A DNA stretch of 64,000 nucleotides. Source: Zoroaster sp. YZ-2022 (lineage: Eukaryota > Echinodermata > Asteroidea > Forcipulatida > Zoroasteridae). Positions within the stretch are counted from its first letter, which is position 1, and the number at the start of each line of letters is the position of its first letter. Below the pieces are notes generated by a model. It ran no database searches. It was not told where the DNA came from and was given only the letters and a program-made list of their open reading frames with translations. Made by a program: the position numbers and the translations under genes. The stretch lies in NCBI GenBank assembly GCA_029582265.1, contig CM055830.1:22242163-22306162 (forward strand), in the 5' to 3' direction. This document shows positions 1 to 11,300 of the stretch, piece after piece.

Positions 1-2785
1 AAAGATACAAGTAGTGAACTAGGTATGCTCAAGTTGGGGGTAAACCTTGTGGGTGGTGAAGTGACGGATAAATACCCAGAATGTTTTAATGGGGTAGGAA
101 AGTTGGCAGATTATAAACTCAAGTTACACATTGATGAAGAGGTTATGCCTGTGGCGCAACACATGTATCGGGTACCATATACCTTAAGAGCGAAGGTCAG
201 TGACAAAATTGATGAATTGGAGTCACAAGGTATAATAGAGAAAGTTAATCACCCAAGCTCATGGGTAAGCCCAGTGATTGTTGTACCTAAACCCAATGGG
301 GATATTCGACTTTGTGTTGACATGAGACAAGCTAATCAAGCCATTATCAGGGAAAGACATCCTATTCCAACTGTTGATGAGATATTATACAATATGAATG
401 GTAGTGAAGTTTTCAGTAAGCTGGATATGAAATATGGTTATCACCAGATTGAGCTTGAAAAAGATTCTAGAGAGATAACAACCTTTGTAACTCATAAGGG
501 ATTGTATAGGTATACAAGGTTAATGTTTGGCATAAGTGCAGCACCAGAGAAATACCAGCAGGTAGTGTCACAGATATTTCATGATTGTGAAGGGGTGCAG
601 AACATATCAGATGATATTGTTGTACACGGAAAGAGCCAAGCAGAACATGACGAAAGGTTAGAAAAGGTCATGTGCAGGCTGAAAGAGAAGAATTTGACCT
701 TGAACAAAGCGAAATGCCAGTTCGGGATGTCAAAAATAACATTCATGGGGCATGTAATGTCCAAAAATGGAGTTGAACCAACTGAGGGCCGAGTCAAAGA
801 TTTGAAAGAGGCAAGATGCCCGAGTAACGTGGCTGAAACCAAGAGTTTTTTGGGACTAGTGAATTTCTCAGCGAGATATATTCCAAACTTAGCCACACTG
901 GCTGAGCCATTGCGTAGGCTGACCAGAAAAGGTCAAAAGTTCACATGGGGCAAAGAACAACAAGATAGTTTTGATACATTGAAGGAATGCTTAACAAAAG
1001 CTGAGACTTTGGGATATTATCACCTTGATGCCACACGTACACAGCTTGTCACTGATGCAAGTAATGTTGGGTTAGGGGCAGTATTGCTCCAGGAGTATAA
1101 AGGGGAAACTAGAGTAATTAGTTATGCAAGTAGGTCATTGAGTGATGTAGAGAAACGATACTCGACTACAGAAAAAGAAGCACTTGCTGTTGTATGGGCA
1201 TGCGAAAAGTTTGAAATATATCTACAGGGGCTTAATTTTGAATTGATCACTGATCATAAGCCACTAGAGGTGTTGTATGGAACAAGGTCAAAACCAAATG
1301 CAAGAATTGCGAGATGGGTATTAAGATTAATGCCATTCACGTATAAGATTCGATATGCACCAGGGCCACAGAATATTGCAGATGTATTGTCAAGGTTGGT
1401 AAAAACTAATAGAGCAGGCACAACAAATAACCTAGCAAATGAGGCAGAAGAATATGTCAAGTTCGTGGCCGAACAAGCAACGCCAAAAGCCATATCTACC
1501 CGCGAGGTGGAAGAGGCGTCAAAAAATGATGCAGAACTGGAAGAGGTTAGGAAATGTCTAGCCAAAGGTGTTTTTGATAAGTCATGTGTTCAGTATTTTC
1601 CGATAAGGAATGAGTTAAGTTCGATTGGATATTTGATATTGAGAGGAACCAGATTAGTCATACCCCAAAGCTTGCGGAAAAGATGTATAGAATTGGCGCA
1701 TCGTGGACATTTGGGCATAGTAGGCACGAAACAAAGATTGAGAACTAAAGTTTGGTGGCCTAATATGGACAAAGAAGTCCTCAAAATGATCCGAACATGT
1801 TATGGATGTCAATTAGTTGGTGCAATGCCCCACCCAGAGCCTTTGCAGCCTACACAGTTACCGACGGGTCCGTGGCAGGATTTAGCCATTGACATACTTG
1901 GTCCTCTCGCATCAAAACATTACGTGTTTGTTGTTGTAGATTATTACAGTAGATATTATGAAGTGGAAATTATGAAAGAGACTACTGGGGACAAAATTGT
2001 GAATGCACTGGAGAGTATGTTCTCTCGGTATGGGCTGCCAAATTCGATAACGTCAGATAATGGTCCACAATTCAGATCTGAAGTGTTCAAGAACTACCTG
2101 ACTCACAACTCTATAAAACATAGATTAGTGACTCCCTTGCACCCTGCGGCAAATGGGGAAGTAGAGCGTCAGAATAGGTCGCTGATGAAGCGTATTAGAA
2201 TAGCACATGCGCAATCGCAAGACTGGAAAAAAGAAATACGAGCATACATGTTCTCGTACAGCAGAGTTAATGTTCGGACGTAAATTAAGAACAAAACTCC
2301 CACAAGTGGAGGAGTTAGAAGGAAAAAATGATGAAGAAGTTCGAGACAAGGATGTTGTGATGAAACACAAAAACAAGGTGTATGTGGATAACAAAAGGGG
2401 AGCAGAAGAAAGTGTTCTTGAAAAAGGGGATGCAGTTTTGGTGAAGCAAACTCAGTGTGACAAAATGGGTACACCATTTCATACAGTTCCATTCACTTTG
2501 GTAGAGAAACATGGGAACAGCTGTACTGTTGAATCTCCAGAGGGGGTACGCTACAAAAGGAACAGCACACATGTCAAGAAGTACCAGAAACCTAACATTG
2601 ATATTGGGGAGGGTGAAATCAGAAATCCAATACCGAGTGAGGGTATCAGTGGAGAGGTTGAAGAAATTGAAAATTCGACTCCACAGGTTTCTTTGCCTGT
2701 GCCAGTTTTGAGTTCACCCAGACCAGTTCGTGCGTCTAGAAACTATCTTCCCAAAAGGTTCGATGGTTTTGTAATGGGTACATAG
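1..2785 (+). pseudogene. Ty3/gypsy retrotransposon pol, 5'-partial and frameshifted
   Basis: This is the polyprotein of an LTR retrotransposon: reverse transcriptase, RNase H and integrase. The readable frame enters from the left edge and runs to a stop at 2283. Reverse transcriptase occupies roughly residues 50-230 and has LDMKYGYHQIE and an SDDI catalytic box. RNase H follows with TDASNVGLGAVLL and TEKEALAVVWA. The integrase has an HHCC zinc finger near residues 570-605 (the CYGC pair is clear) and a D, D, E core (AIDILGP, SDNGPQF, NGEVERQN). Just after YMFSYS about a dozen family residues are missing and the frame shifts. The integrase C-terminus continues in another frame (about 2258-2785), so the copy is inactive. 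Gag, protease and the 5' LTR lie outside the window. Domain order RT-RH-IN is that of Metaviridae; the clade was not resolved. Confidence 0.92.
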
Positions 2786-3062
2786 GTTTTAAGTTTGTTG
2801 TCACGGGGATATATTTGGTCAAGTTAGTCAGAGTAATACAGGTCGACAAATGTTAGCATAAAAGAAATAAGCCTTTTCTTTATAAGCTTGCTTCCTCACA
2901 TAAGGATAATTTGCAGTATCCCAGGGGTGAAATTTTGTGTTTAAAAAAAAATTGTCTTTGTTTAAGGCGGACAATTGTTTATACCTGTTTATTAATTAAG
3001 GTTTATATTAATGGTTGTTTCCAAAAAATTCATGGGAATTGTTTTTCTAAAGAAGGGAGAAA
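2786..3062 (+). other. 3' untranslated part of the gypsy element with polypurine tract
   Basis: There is no coding potential after the pol stop. The stretch ends in a purine run (AAAGAAGGGAGAAA, about 3049-3062) directly before TGTAG. That is the expected position of a polypurine tract for plus-strand priming. Confidence 0.6.
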
Positions 3063-3314
3063 TGTAGTGTTTACATACATGTATGAGCACACTGTAATAC
3101 AATGTAATGTGCACTGTAGGAAGTTCATATGCAAATGTTGTATGCTAATTAGTTGACCTTTGTACAGTGGAAAGTTCTGGTAAATTGTATGCCATGTGGG
3201 AACTTGTGTGTGAGTGAGGGCACTCGTGGTTTGAACAGCAATAAAGCAACAGAGACAGATTCAATTCGTGGTTTAATTGGTAGTTTTAATTCGTGTTTCA
3301 TACGAAACTCTACA
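3063..3314 (+). repeat. 3' LTR of the gypsy element
   Basis: This 252-bp segment begins TGTAGTG and ends CTCTACA, giving the short inverted TGTAG/CTACA ends typical of LTRs. It follows the polypurine tract immediately and contains an AATAAA near 3240. The partner 5' LTR is off the window, so the boundary rests on motifs only. Confidence 0.6.
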
Positions 3315-3500
3315 ACGACCACCAGATCGCCTTGGGTATGGTCGGCTGGGATTGTCAGAAGCTAAATTATTAGAAGAGCATTTTGCTATTCAAAAGCAGA
3401 GCTTGGCGTTGTTCCAGTCTTGCCTTTTGCCAGTATAATTTAATTTGTATAAAATATTATTCGTGCCATGTCGGGACGCCATGATTTTAGAAGGGGAGAG
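3315..3500 (+). other. 3' tail of a second LTR element
   Basis: This is unassigned sequence between two LTRs. It ends in GAAGGGGAGAG right before TGTCACAC, which resembles a polypurine tract. It is probably the 3' end of the element that owns the next LTR and may have been the target of the first. Confidence 0.35.
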
Positions 3501-4361
3501 TGTCACACCCCAAAAAAATGTTCAACTTTTGGTTGTGACTTGTACAACTCAAATTCCCACACATGTAAGCAACCTTTTAGGACCCAGGCTATAGTCTCCT
3601 CTCTGGCTGACTTGGTTTGGGTGATTTATGATGTAAGGAGGAATTTGGCCATGTGGTGTTCTAGTGGGCGATTTGGGCCATTGTGACTCCAGCCTTCGTC
3701 CAGTAAGCATAAAAAAAAGTCATAATCGCTACAATCGTCTGCAAGACACAACATCACCTCTTTTATATTTTGAACATAGGTTGTTCAACAATTGCCTCCA
3801 GCCCCTGATGTGCCGTGGATGGCCTTGAGGTTTTAACGTGTTGTTGTAGTGACTTCACCGATTGTTTCTACTTTCGTCTAGCCCCTTCATTTATTCTACT
3901 AGCCCCATCTTCACTTCTTTTTCCTGATTTCCCTGGATCAAGAACTTTCTTTGCTTTCGTTCGTGTGATTCTCCATTGAACTTTGTACCTGCTCGCGTAC
4001 GTTGGTCGCGTTGAATCAAGATCGTTCGGAGGATTGCTTAGATCATCATCAGCTAGCCACAGTCATCAACCCGCTAAGTTCCTTTTTATTATTTTCCATT
4101 GTTACATTATATTAAATTTCGTTCTCTTTGTAAATTTTGTAATATTCAAATTGGATCAGTATTGGGTTTAATTCTCATTTTCATATGTTCGAAGATTGTT
4201 TTGTAATTTATTTTGCTTGAATATTTGACAGAGTACATATTGAAATTCCAACTGTCAGATCGACCTCTTTTCGTTATTTATTTTGTTTAATTTTGTCTTA
4301 CCATTGAACCGGTAATTAATAATAATATCGGCAGTCCCTTTTAAAAGAAATACCAGTGACA
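3501..4361 (+). repeat. Second LTR (solo or 3' LTR of another gypsy element)
   Basis: This 861-bp segment begins TGTCACACCCC and ends CCAGTGACA. It has TGTCAC/GTGACA inverted ends and a purine-rich tract just upstream. No matching 5' LTR or coding region is visible. Confidence 0.45.
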
Positions 4362-4509
4362 CTAGGATACGACACTTACCCAGTGAGATAACCATTGGTA
4401 ATCAAGGATTTCTACTGGATACCAGTTTCAGATCTACACTGGTTATGTCTTGTGAGATTTCCACTGGTAACTAGTCTCATGAGATCTCTACTGCATACCA
4501 GTCTCAGAT
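4362..4509. repeat. Short degenerate tandem motif around ACTGGATACCAG
   Basis: Variants of CTACTGGATACCAGTCTCAGAT recur three to four times with a spacing of about 50-60 bp, between the LTR and a LINE tail. No gene is seen. Confidence 0.35.
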
Positions 4510-6046
4510 GTCTACTTAATAATAATAATAAATAATAATAACTGGATTTATAGGGCGCTATAACAAAAAAGGAAAGGGACAAGAAGACAAAAGAAAGATG
4601 GACAAACCAGCTACGATTTGCGGACGGAACACTGTTCAAATTTCTGATGGGGATGGGGAGGCTATTCCATAAATGGGGACGACAATGGGAAAAGGCCCTG
4701 TCACCAGCCTGTTTATGTGATTTGTGGACAACAAGGGTTTCACCATCAGAAAAATGAAGGGAGTATGAAAAATTCTTGGTTATGTGAAGAGAAGAGAGAT
4801 AACTTAGTGCAAAGTGTTTCAGTGATTTATAAGTGTGAACCAATGTGTGAAACTGAATACGTTGGGCGACTGGAAGCCAGTGTAATTGTCTGAGCAGAGG
4901 AGAGACGTGGGTGTGTTTGGGCTTCTGGAAGACAAGCCTGGCACATCTGTTTTGAAGTCTTTGGAGACAAGATATATCTTTCTTAGAAACACCGTTCAGC
5001 AGACAGCAGCAATAGTCCAGCTTGGACAGAATCAGGGCACAGACTGCATTGTGACAGGTATTAGAGTCAAGAAATTTCCTGATGCGACTAAGGTTTCCAA
5101 TATGTCAGTTAAGAGAGCGACAAAGTTGTGTGATGTGATCGGTCATTTTCATGTCATGGTCAAAAACAACACCTAAGTTTCTAACCGAGGGGGAAGGATG
5201 AATTTCAACACCATCAAGATTAAAAGTAAGGTTTTGGAGACATTTGAAGTGAGCAAGAGAAGATGCAATGAAGAACTCTGTCTTCTCTGGATTCATCCAG
5301 AATTTATTAGTGACCATCCATGATTGAAGTTCTTTGACACACTGAGACAATCGAAACAGAGCACATACTGCAATCTCCTGGCTGAGTGGGATCAAAGGTC
5401 AGGAATAGCTGAACATCATCAGCATAAATATGGTATTGAATTGAGTGACAACGAACTATTTGACCAATGATGTAGGAGTAGTAAGTGAAAACCTGCGGAC
5501 CAATGATGGATCCCTGGGGAACACCATACTTGTGCTTGGCTTCAGTAGAGAGGGCTCCCTTCACACGAACCTGACTTGTTCTACCACTCAAGTACGAGTG
5601 GAACCAGTGACAGACAGCACCATCTAGACCAAAGTCGTTTGTGAGATGCTGTAAGAGGATATTATGATCTACCGTATCAAATGCAGCCGATAAGTCTATC
5701 ACGACCAGGAAAACCCTGCTGTTTGTCAATAGCTGAGAAAAGCATCTTGAACGGTAAGAACAGCAGTTTCAGTGCTATGGGCAGACCTATACGCAGACTG
5801 CAGTGGTTCAGACAAGTTATTGGAATCAACAAAAGAAGCAACCTGGGAGGACACAACCTTTTCAATAAGTTTACCCAGGAAGGGTAAATTTGAGACAGGC
5901 CGTTAACTTGTAAGTTGCTGACTGTCAAGGGATGGCTTTTTTAGGACAGGAGTAATTCTAGCTTTCCGGAGCTCAGCCAGAAACACGCCCGAAGATAGTG
6001 AGCCATTTATGATGTGGCACAAAATCTGAATAAGAGCTGGTAAGTG
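4510..6046 (-). pseudogene. Decayed CR1/L2-type LINE (LINE B), reverse transcriptase part
   Basis: The minus strand encodes the C-terminal half of a non-LTR reverse transcriptase, broken by frameshifts and stops. In order: a finger region near 6040-5880, IDLSAAFDTVDH near 5700-5660, YGVPQGSIIGPQ near 5530, the catalytic IYADDVQLF near 5430-5410, the PEKTEF and RNLGVVFDHDMK thumb region at 5290-5150, and a tail module with LWNSLP near 4670-4650. The 3' end is an ATAATA-type microsatellite next to TTATAGGGCGC at 4520-4560. The endonuclease half is missing, so it is a 5'-truncated dead copy. Confidence 0.85.
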
Positions 6047-7320
6047 TTTTTTGATTAACCATGTTTACTTCCACTTTTGTAATTTATTTATCTTTTTGCT
6101 CAATGTCTTGTTATGTATGGGGTCAGTCAACTGTTGCGGGGAACACAGTATTCTATCTTGTTCTTGAGACTTAATTGATCAATGGGATGATTGGAATTTG
6201 ATTGAAAAATTAATTTGCATGTACAACAAACCTTAATGTACTCTACTAACTTATTAAAAAAAATACTGTATGGTCCCAAAACATTCTGAGATATTATAGT
6301 TAAACTATACAATTATAAAACTGTAAATTCAAGTTCATATTTTGACAAAGGTTTTTGATTGGTTTACAAACTGGCTGTCTCTGGATCAAATCTGATGACC
6401 TCATCATACTAATCAGTCATAGCTACTGTTTATGTATACATACATGTACATATGTTTAAAACATCAGCCACCATGATCTTCAAATTGACACAATTGGCTG
6501 GTTGACCAAACTAGCAAATAGAAAATGAAGCTTCATATAAGGCACATTTTAGTGGTATGTGTACATCGATTAAAGCCCTCAAGTCTAAATTGTTTTGGGG
6601 GAGGGTGGATGACGTAACTCTTGGAAGCTTGTATTTTTCTGTTTTCAAGAGTAAAGTTGTTCCAACATTACATGCTAAAAGACGACTTCTGAATGCCATA
6701 TTGGTTAATGTCTATTTTTGTTACAATAATCAAACAGTAAGGTGTAAAAGGCGATGTTGCAAAACCTTTGTACAATGCCAATTATATACATGTACATTAA
6801 ACAGCTAACCCAAAAACTCCATGGAGCTGTGACAAGAATGCCCCAAACCGCACTGGTTGCTTGACACCAAGCGCCAACTTTTACAGCGCGCAACCTGATT
6901 GACTAAAAACCTCCACCAAAGTTTGCCACCAAACAAACTATTGGTGGAGGCCTAAAAGCGGGAAAGTTCCCACCTACGCCCTTGATTGGCTGTGCCATGA
7001 TCCACCCTGGGCATATAAAAGGCTTGACATGGAAAATAGCCCATAAACCTGCCGCTGGCTAACGAGTGCACAACAATATGCATGCCCATTGAGAAAACCC
7101 GATCCGTATTGTAAGTTGCGCATAACGCATTTGATCACTTTTGTGATAAAATGATGTACACAGAGTTGTAATACATGTACTCATGAAAAAGTATATACAA
7201 AAAGAACTCAACTACAACTCTGATATATACCTGTATACATGTGCGTATTGAAGTTCAACACTGTTCACTGTAATAAACAAATAGTACCTCATTATAAAGA
7301 ACACTAGACATTTCACATAC
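6047..7320. other. No gene recognised
   Basis: This is AT-rich intergenic DNA downstream of the METTL6 3' end. It includes a LINE flank, short ACATGTA simple sequence and one promoter-like patch near 7014. I see no convincing exon. Confidence 0.5.
6980..7020 (+). promoter_or_regulatory. TATA/CCAAT-like core promoter candidate without a gene
   Basis: TATAAAA at 7014-7020 is preceded by an inverted CCAAT box (GATTGGCT, about 6984) in a locally GC-richer patch. No ORF or exon is recognisable downstream. It could belong to a small RNA or a retroelement, or be chance. Confidence 0.2.
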
Positions 7321-7743
7321 GTGACGTGTTCTGTGAAAATGAGTCACATGCCGCACCATGCGTCTACACGTAATGGGCGATTGAATGTTGAGAGGGTGAT
7401 TTATTTTTTGAAAATCTGATTTTGGGTTTTCATGTTTGTTGACATCATTAGGATCAAAATGTTCATAATATATTTACATAAACGTCAATTTCAATCAATA
7501 AAATATTAAAATTGTTTTATTTCTGTTATTTGTTTTCCTTTCCTTTCGAAACTTGTTTTCCGAACAATTCAATTGTGTTAATTATGCAAATTCTTATTAA
7601 AAATGGCATATCTCCATAATGCAATACGTCACACACCTCTAACATATACCAAATTAAAGCTGATGATGTACTCTTCCCAGCCACATAGAAATCTCAATTT
7701 TTCAAATTTGCGACTTGTGACTCATTTTCACAGATCAGGTCAC
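7321..7743. mobile_element. MITE-like element with about 28-bp terminal inverted repeats
   Basis: The left end GTGACGTGTTCTGTGAAAAT is matched in reverse complement by the right end at 7716-7743, which includes TGACTCATTTTCACAG. There is no coding capacity. Superfamily and target duplication are not resolved. Confidence 0.6.
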
Positions 7744-7746
7744 ATA

Positions 7747-8193
7747 CTTTTTCTATTAAAAGAATTAAAATTATTGTTCATTATGAGAATTATTTTAAAA
7801 AAAAGTGAACTAACTGTTGGATCACAAAGGAGCCGCAATACAGAGGCCTACAGAAATACATACACTATGCTAACAAATTTGCCAATGTCCATGGTGCACG
7901 CGTGATTGGTGCAATTGCAGCTGGCGATTTATTGTGATACTTGTAGAGGGGTACATACCTGTGGTTATCGGCTCTTAAGCAATCATGTATCAATCGCAAT
8001 ATATATGTTTGACGTTATACTGTGCAATATAAGTTTATGTTGCATGGCTGTTTACTTATCAGGGTTATTGAGGATTCAGGTTTGCATGCATACCAGACAT
8101 TGTAGAAGATGATATCAAATGTCAAATCTATACCCTGATATACTGACTTGAATAATGCCATCCATCCACACAGAGAAACACAGCAGTACGCTG
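7747..8193 (-). other. Probable METTL6 3' UTR and flank
   Basis: This non-coding stretch lies directly downstream (minus strand) of the METTL6 stop at 8194-8196. A minus-strand AATAAA (plus TTTATT at 7928-7933) would give a 3' UTR of about 270-300 bases. Confidence 0.45.
7928..7933 (-). terminator. Candidate METTL6 polyadenylation signal
   Basis: AATAAA on the minus strand, about 260 bp past the METTL6 stop codon. It is the nearest canonical hexamer I saw. Confidence 0.4.
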
Positions 8194-8345
8194 TCAACTT
8201 AGTGACTGGCTTTTCTTAATAAACGTCCCTTGTACGAATACCCTTGGTACACACAGTCCTTCCTTCTTGTTGACTGTTTCTCTCAGGACGTACTCGTTAC
8301 GTGAAACCTCAAATCCTGCCTCTGTGAACAATTGGCTCAATAGAT
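8194..8345 (-). CDS. METTL6: METTL6 coding exon 5 (last) with stop
   Basis: Encodes the C-terminal 50 residues and a TGA at 8196-8194. The acceptor is CTCTTTCCAG. Contains [20 protein letters not shown], a strong METTL6 C-terminal signature. Confidence 0.92.
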
Positions 8346-11300
8346 CTGGAAAGAGAATCGTTCACGTTTATGGCAATATTATATTACTGGTTAATTAAAC
8401 TGACAGATCTTGAAAAGGAATACACTTTTTAGACTTTGCAAAATTGTAAATGGAGAACAATATCTGTTAAAGGAAGGTGCTTGTTTCTATGGGTATATTT
8501 ACTTTTTGTGCATCAAGATATTAACCCTCCTATGCCCAGGCTGAAATTTGGCCCAGTAAGCACCGCACCCACAGACAGTCACTTGAGTATTTTTGGTTGC
8601 ATTGCCAATTGTTCACGCATGTGTATAAGAGTGCTGGAGATAGTGGCAAAGTCAAACACACTTGTGTATGTCTTACAAGTTATATGCAGAGCAGGGACGT
8701 GCACAGGGTTGTAGAGGGGCAGGGGCTCAGAGTCTGAAAAGGGCAGTGTAATTCCATGCGGCCTGTGAAGGCCATGAAGCTAAAAATTTTTGGGCGTTAT
8801 TTATTAATAAAACGCATAATATGGTTTTTAACATTACAATCAGATCAGATTATGTTGATGACTGGTTTTCATTTACAATCTGATCTGGTGGTGAGTGAGC
8901 CTATAGTCAAGGACCAAGTCCACCAAGTCTAATTATCCCCTTAAGTCTCAAATTTATAATAAACGTATCATATCACCTGATATGAGATTATTCACATTTA
9001 ATACTGAGGTTTGGAAGACATGCAATTCAGCTGCAATTATAAAAAGCAACAAAACACTGAGTGCCTGCCTATCAAAGACGTGAAATCTAGTTTCGCGGAG
9101 GGGCACATGCAGGCCCGTGCACAGGAATAGTAAGGGGCATCTCTGCTGACCTAATATTTATTCTAATTTTATTCTATCCTGACATCTTTCAACTAGGCAG
9201 GGCAGTCTATGCGCAACAGGAACTTAATAATTCATTCAAAAAAACCCAAAAAAAACAACCTTGGGCTAAAAAGGGCAGGGGCTCAAGCACCCTTTGGGAC
9301 CTATGTATGTACGTGCCTGATGCAGAGTCACACAGAGCTGTGTATGTACTGCATAAGTTACAGTCGAGTGGTTTTGGTTTGACCTCCTACAATAGCCATA
9401 TGTACTTGCATTTATTTGAGTGCACTTCACAAAGTCAATGGGTTGGGAGTTACATACAAATTTTGAGTGTCTTTGATTGTTAAACCTATAGGAGGGTTAA
9501 TAAAGTAGATAAAATTAGATAAACAATTGATTTGATTTTGCCCTTACAATGACGTAATGTATGAAGCACTGTATAATCAGTGTTTTCTGAGTGTCTGTGA
9601 AAAGATATCCACAAATAATAAATGTGAAAGTTTCAGCTCAACACGGAGTCTAAGTTATAAAAAAAGGTGATAAAAAGCAATCACAATTTTTACAGAAAAC
9701 AAAAAGTTGTCATATTGCAAAGTGCTTATTGTCTGTTCATGTTTTCTCTGAAATGAGAGCACATCAGACAAATTAATTGTCCTACTTTACATCAAGTTAG
9801 CTTGCAGATAGCAATCAGGTCATTAGTAATGTTGTACCATGGTTGTACCTTCCCTTAAACAACTGGAAGTGCTTGAGTACTTAATTTATTTTGTCCTACA
9901 GATCTCATTGGCCATTTGATGAGCAAAGTCGCTGTGATTGGCTTTTGTTTTGAATTGCAAAAGATCAATACCAACAAGACTTTAAATTTGAACAATTTGT
10001 AGTGTTACTACCACTTACAGGACCAATATCAACTATACTATCCCATGGAGAGATACTTTTTATCATAACTGAAAGCCTATTCTCCAAATGAGGATACCAA
10101 TAGACCGCAATCAGGAAACCCATGGGTGATTACGACACCTTACTAACCTATTTAGTCTTAGCAAATTGTGATTAACACACTAGGTACATTGTATTTTGGC
10201 TATTACCTTCCTGAATCTGCCAAAATTCAACAACATGTAGAAACATTACTTCCCACCTGCTGAACTTGGATAGAATTATATAAGTTTTGAGGCGATCATC
10301 AAACACTCCACCGATTTGGACCATATCATTGACTGGCAGAATGCAAAGATCATAGCCCCGGAAAAGCACTGGTACACCCGTCGTATCAGAGAGGCTATTG
10401 AGATTCATAAACATGACACTGTACCCCAGGACATCGGCTATTTCATCAGCAACATTTGGCATTCAATCCTACCATCCACCAACACCCACACCCCACTGTC
10501 AACTCACACACAGCAGGAAACACACACAACAAGAACAATGCCACGGTGGCAACCAATCACAACACATCACACAACAGTAGCACCAATCAGAACACTTCCC
10601 ATTCTACACATAATCCCAGCAAATACTACTTAAGGAGTTGCATCGGCAAACCTCTTCATTCTCCTGAAGAAGATTAGAGCAGGCTAATCGAAACGTTGAG
10701 AATAACCCGTGAAGTCCCCATGGTTCTCCCTGAACCATATTTCTCACTTAGCGACAGTAGAGAAAAAACGAAGCAGTTGCCCGAAATTGGTTCTCCCTTG
10801 AACCTTTCTCACTTAACGAAGGTTGAGATACGAGTTGTACGATACAGTTCTTTTCAGAACCTGTACCTCAGCTTCACGTTAGTTGAGATAAACACATGGT
10901 GTTACCGCAAACCGAAACGATATTGGATAGAATTGAGATGCATGGCGCCATGTAAAGTATCCTTGGTTGGGTTATATAGCACCGAGTCCATCAAAATACA
11001 ACACGACAAGCTGTTTGGGGTTGTTAGGGTTAATCACATACCTACAGTGAAGTAGTAAGCCCTTGTGCCGTCTTGACGAACGTAGAAGTGTTCAGCTAGC
11101 TTATGACCTTTGCTGAATCTCAGCATGGCATGGTCATACAACCCATAGTCTCTGAATAACACACAGCCGCCTGGTCTAACAACCTGTACATAGCATTAAC
11201 ACAACCACACCAAACTTTAATAGACCAATTCACTCACAGATACAAATAGCCTATTCGATTCTTCATTCTTGCAAATCGTAGACCTCTATTGTTGAAATGC

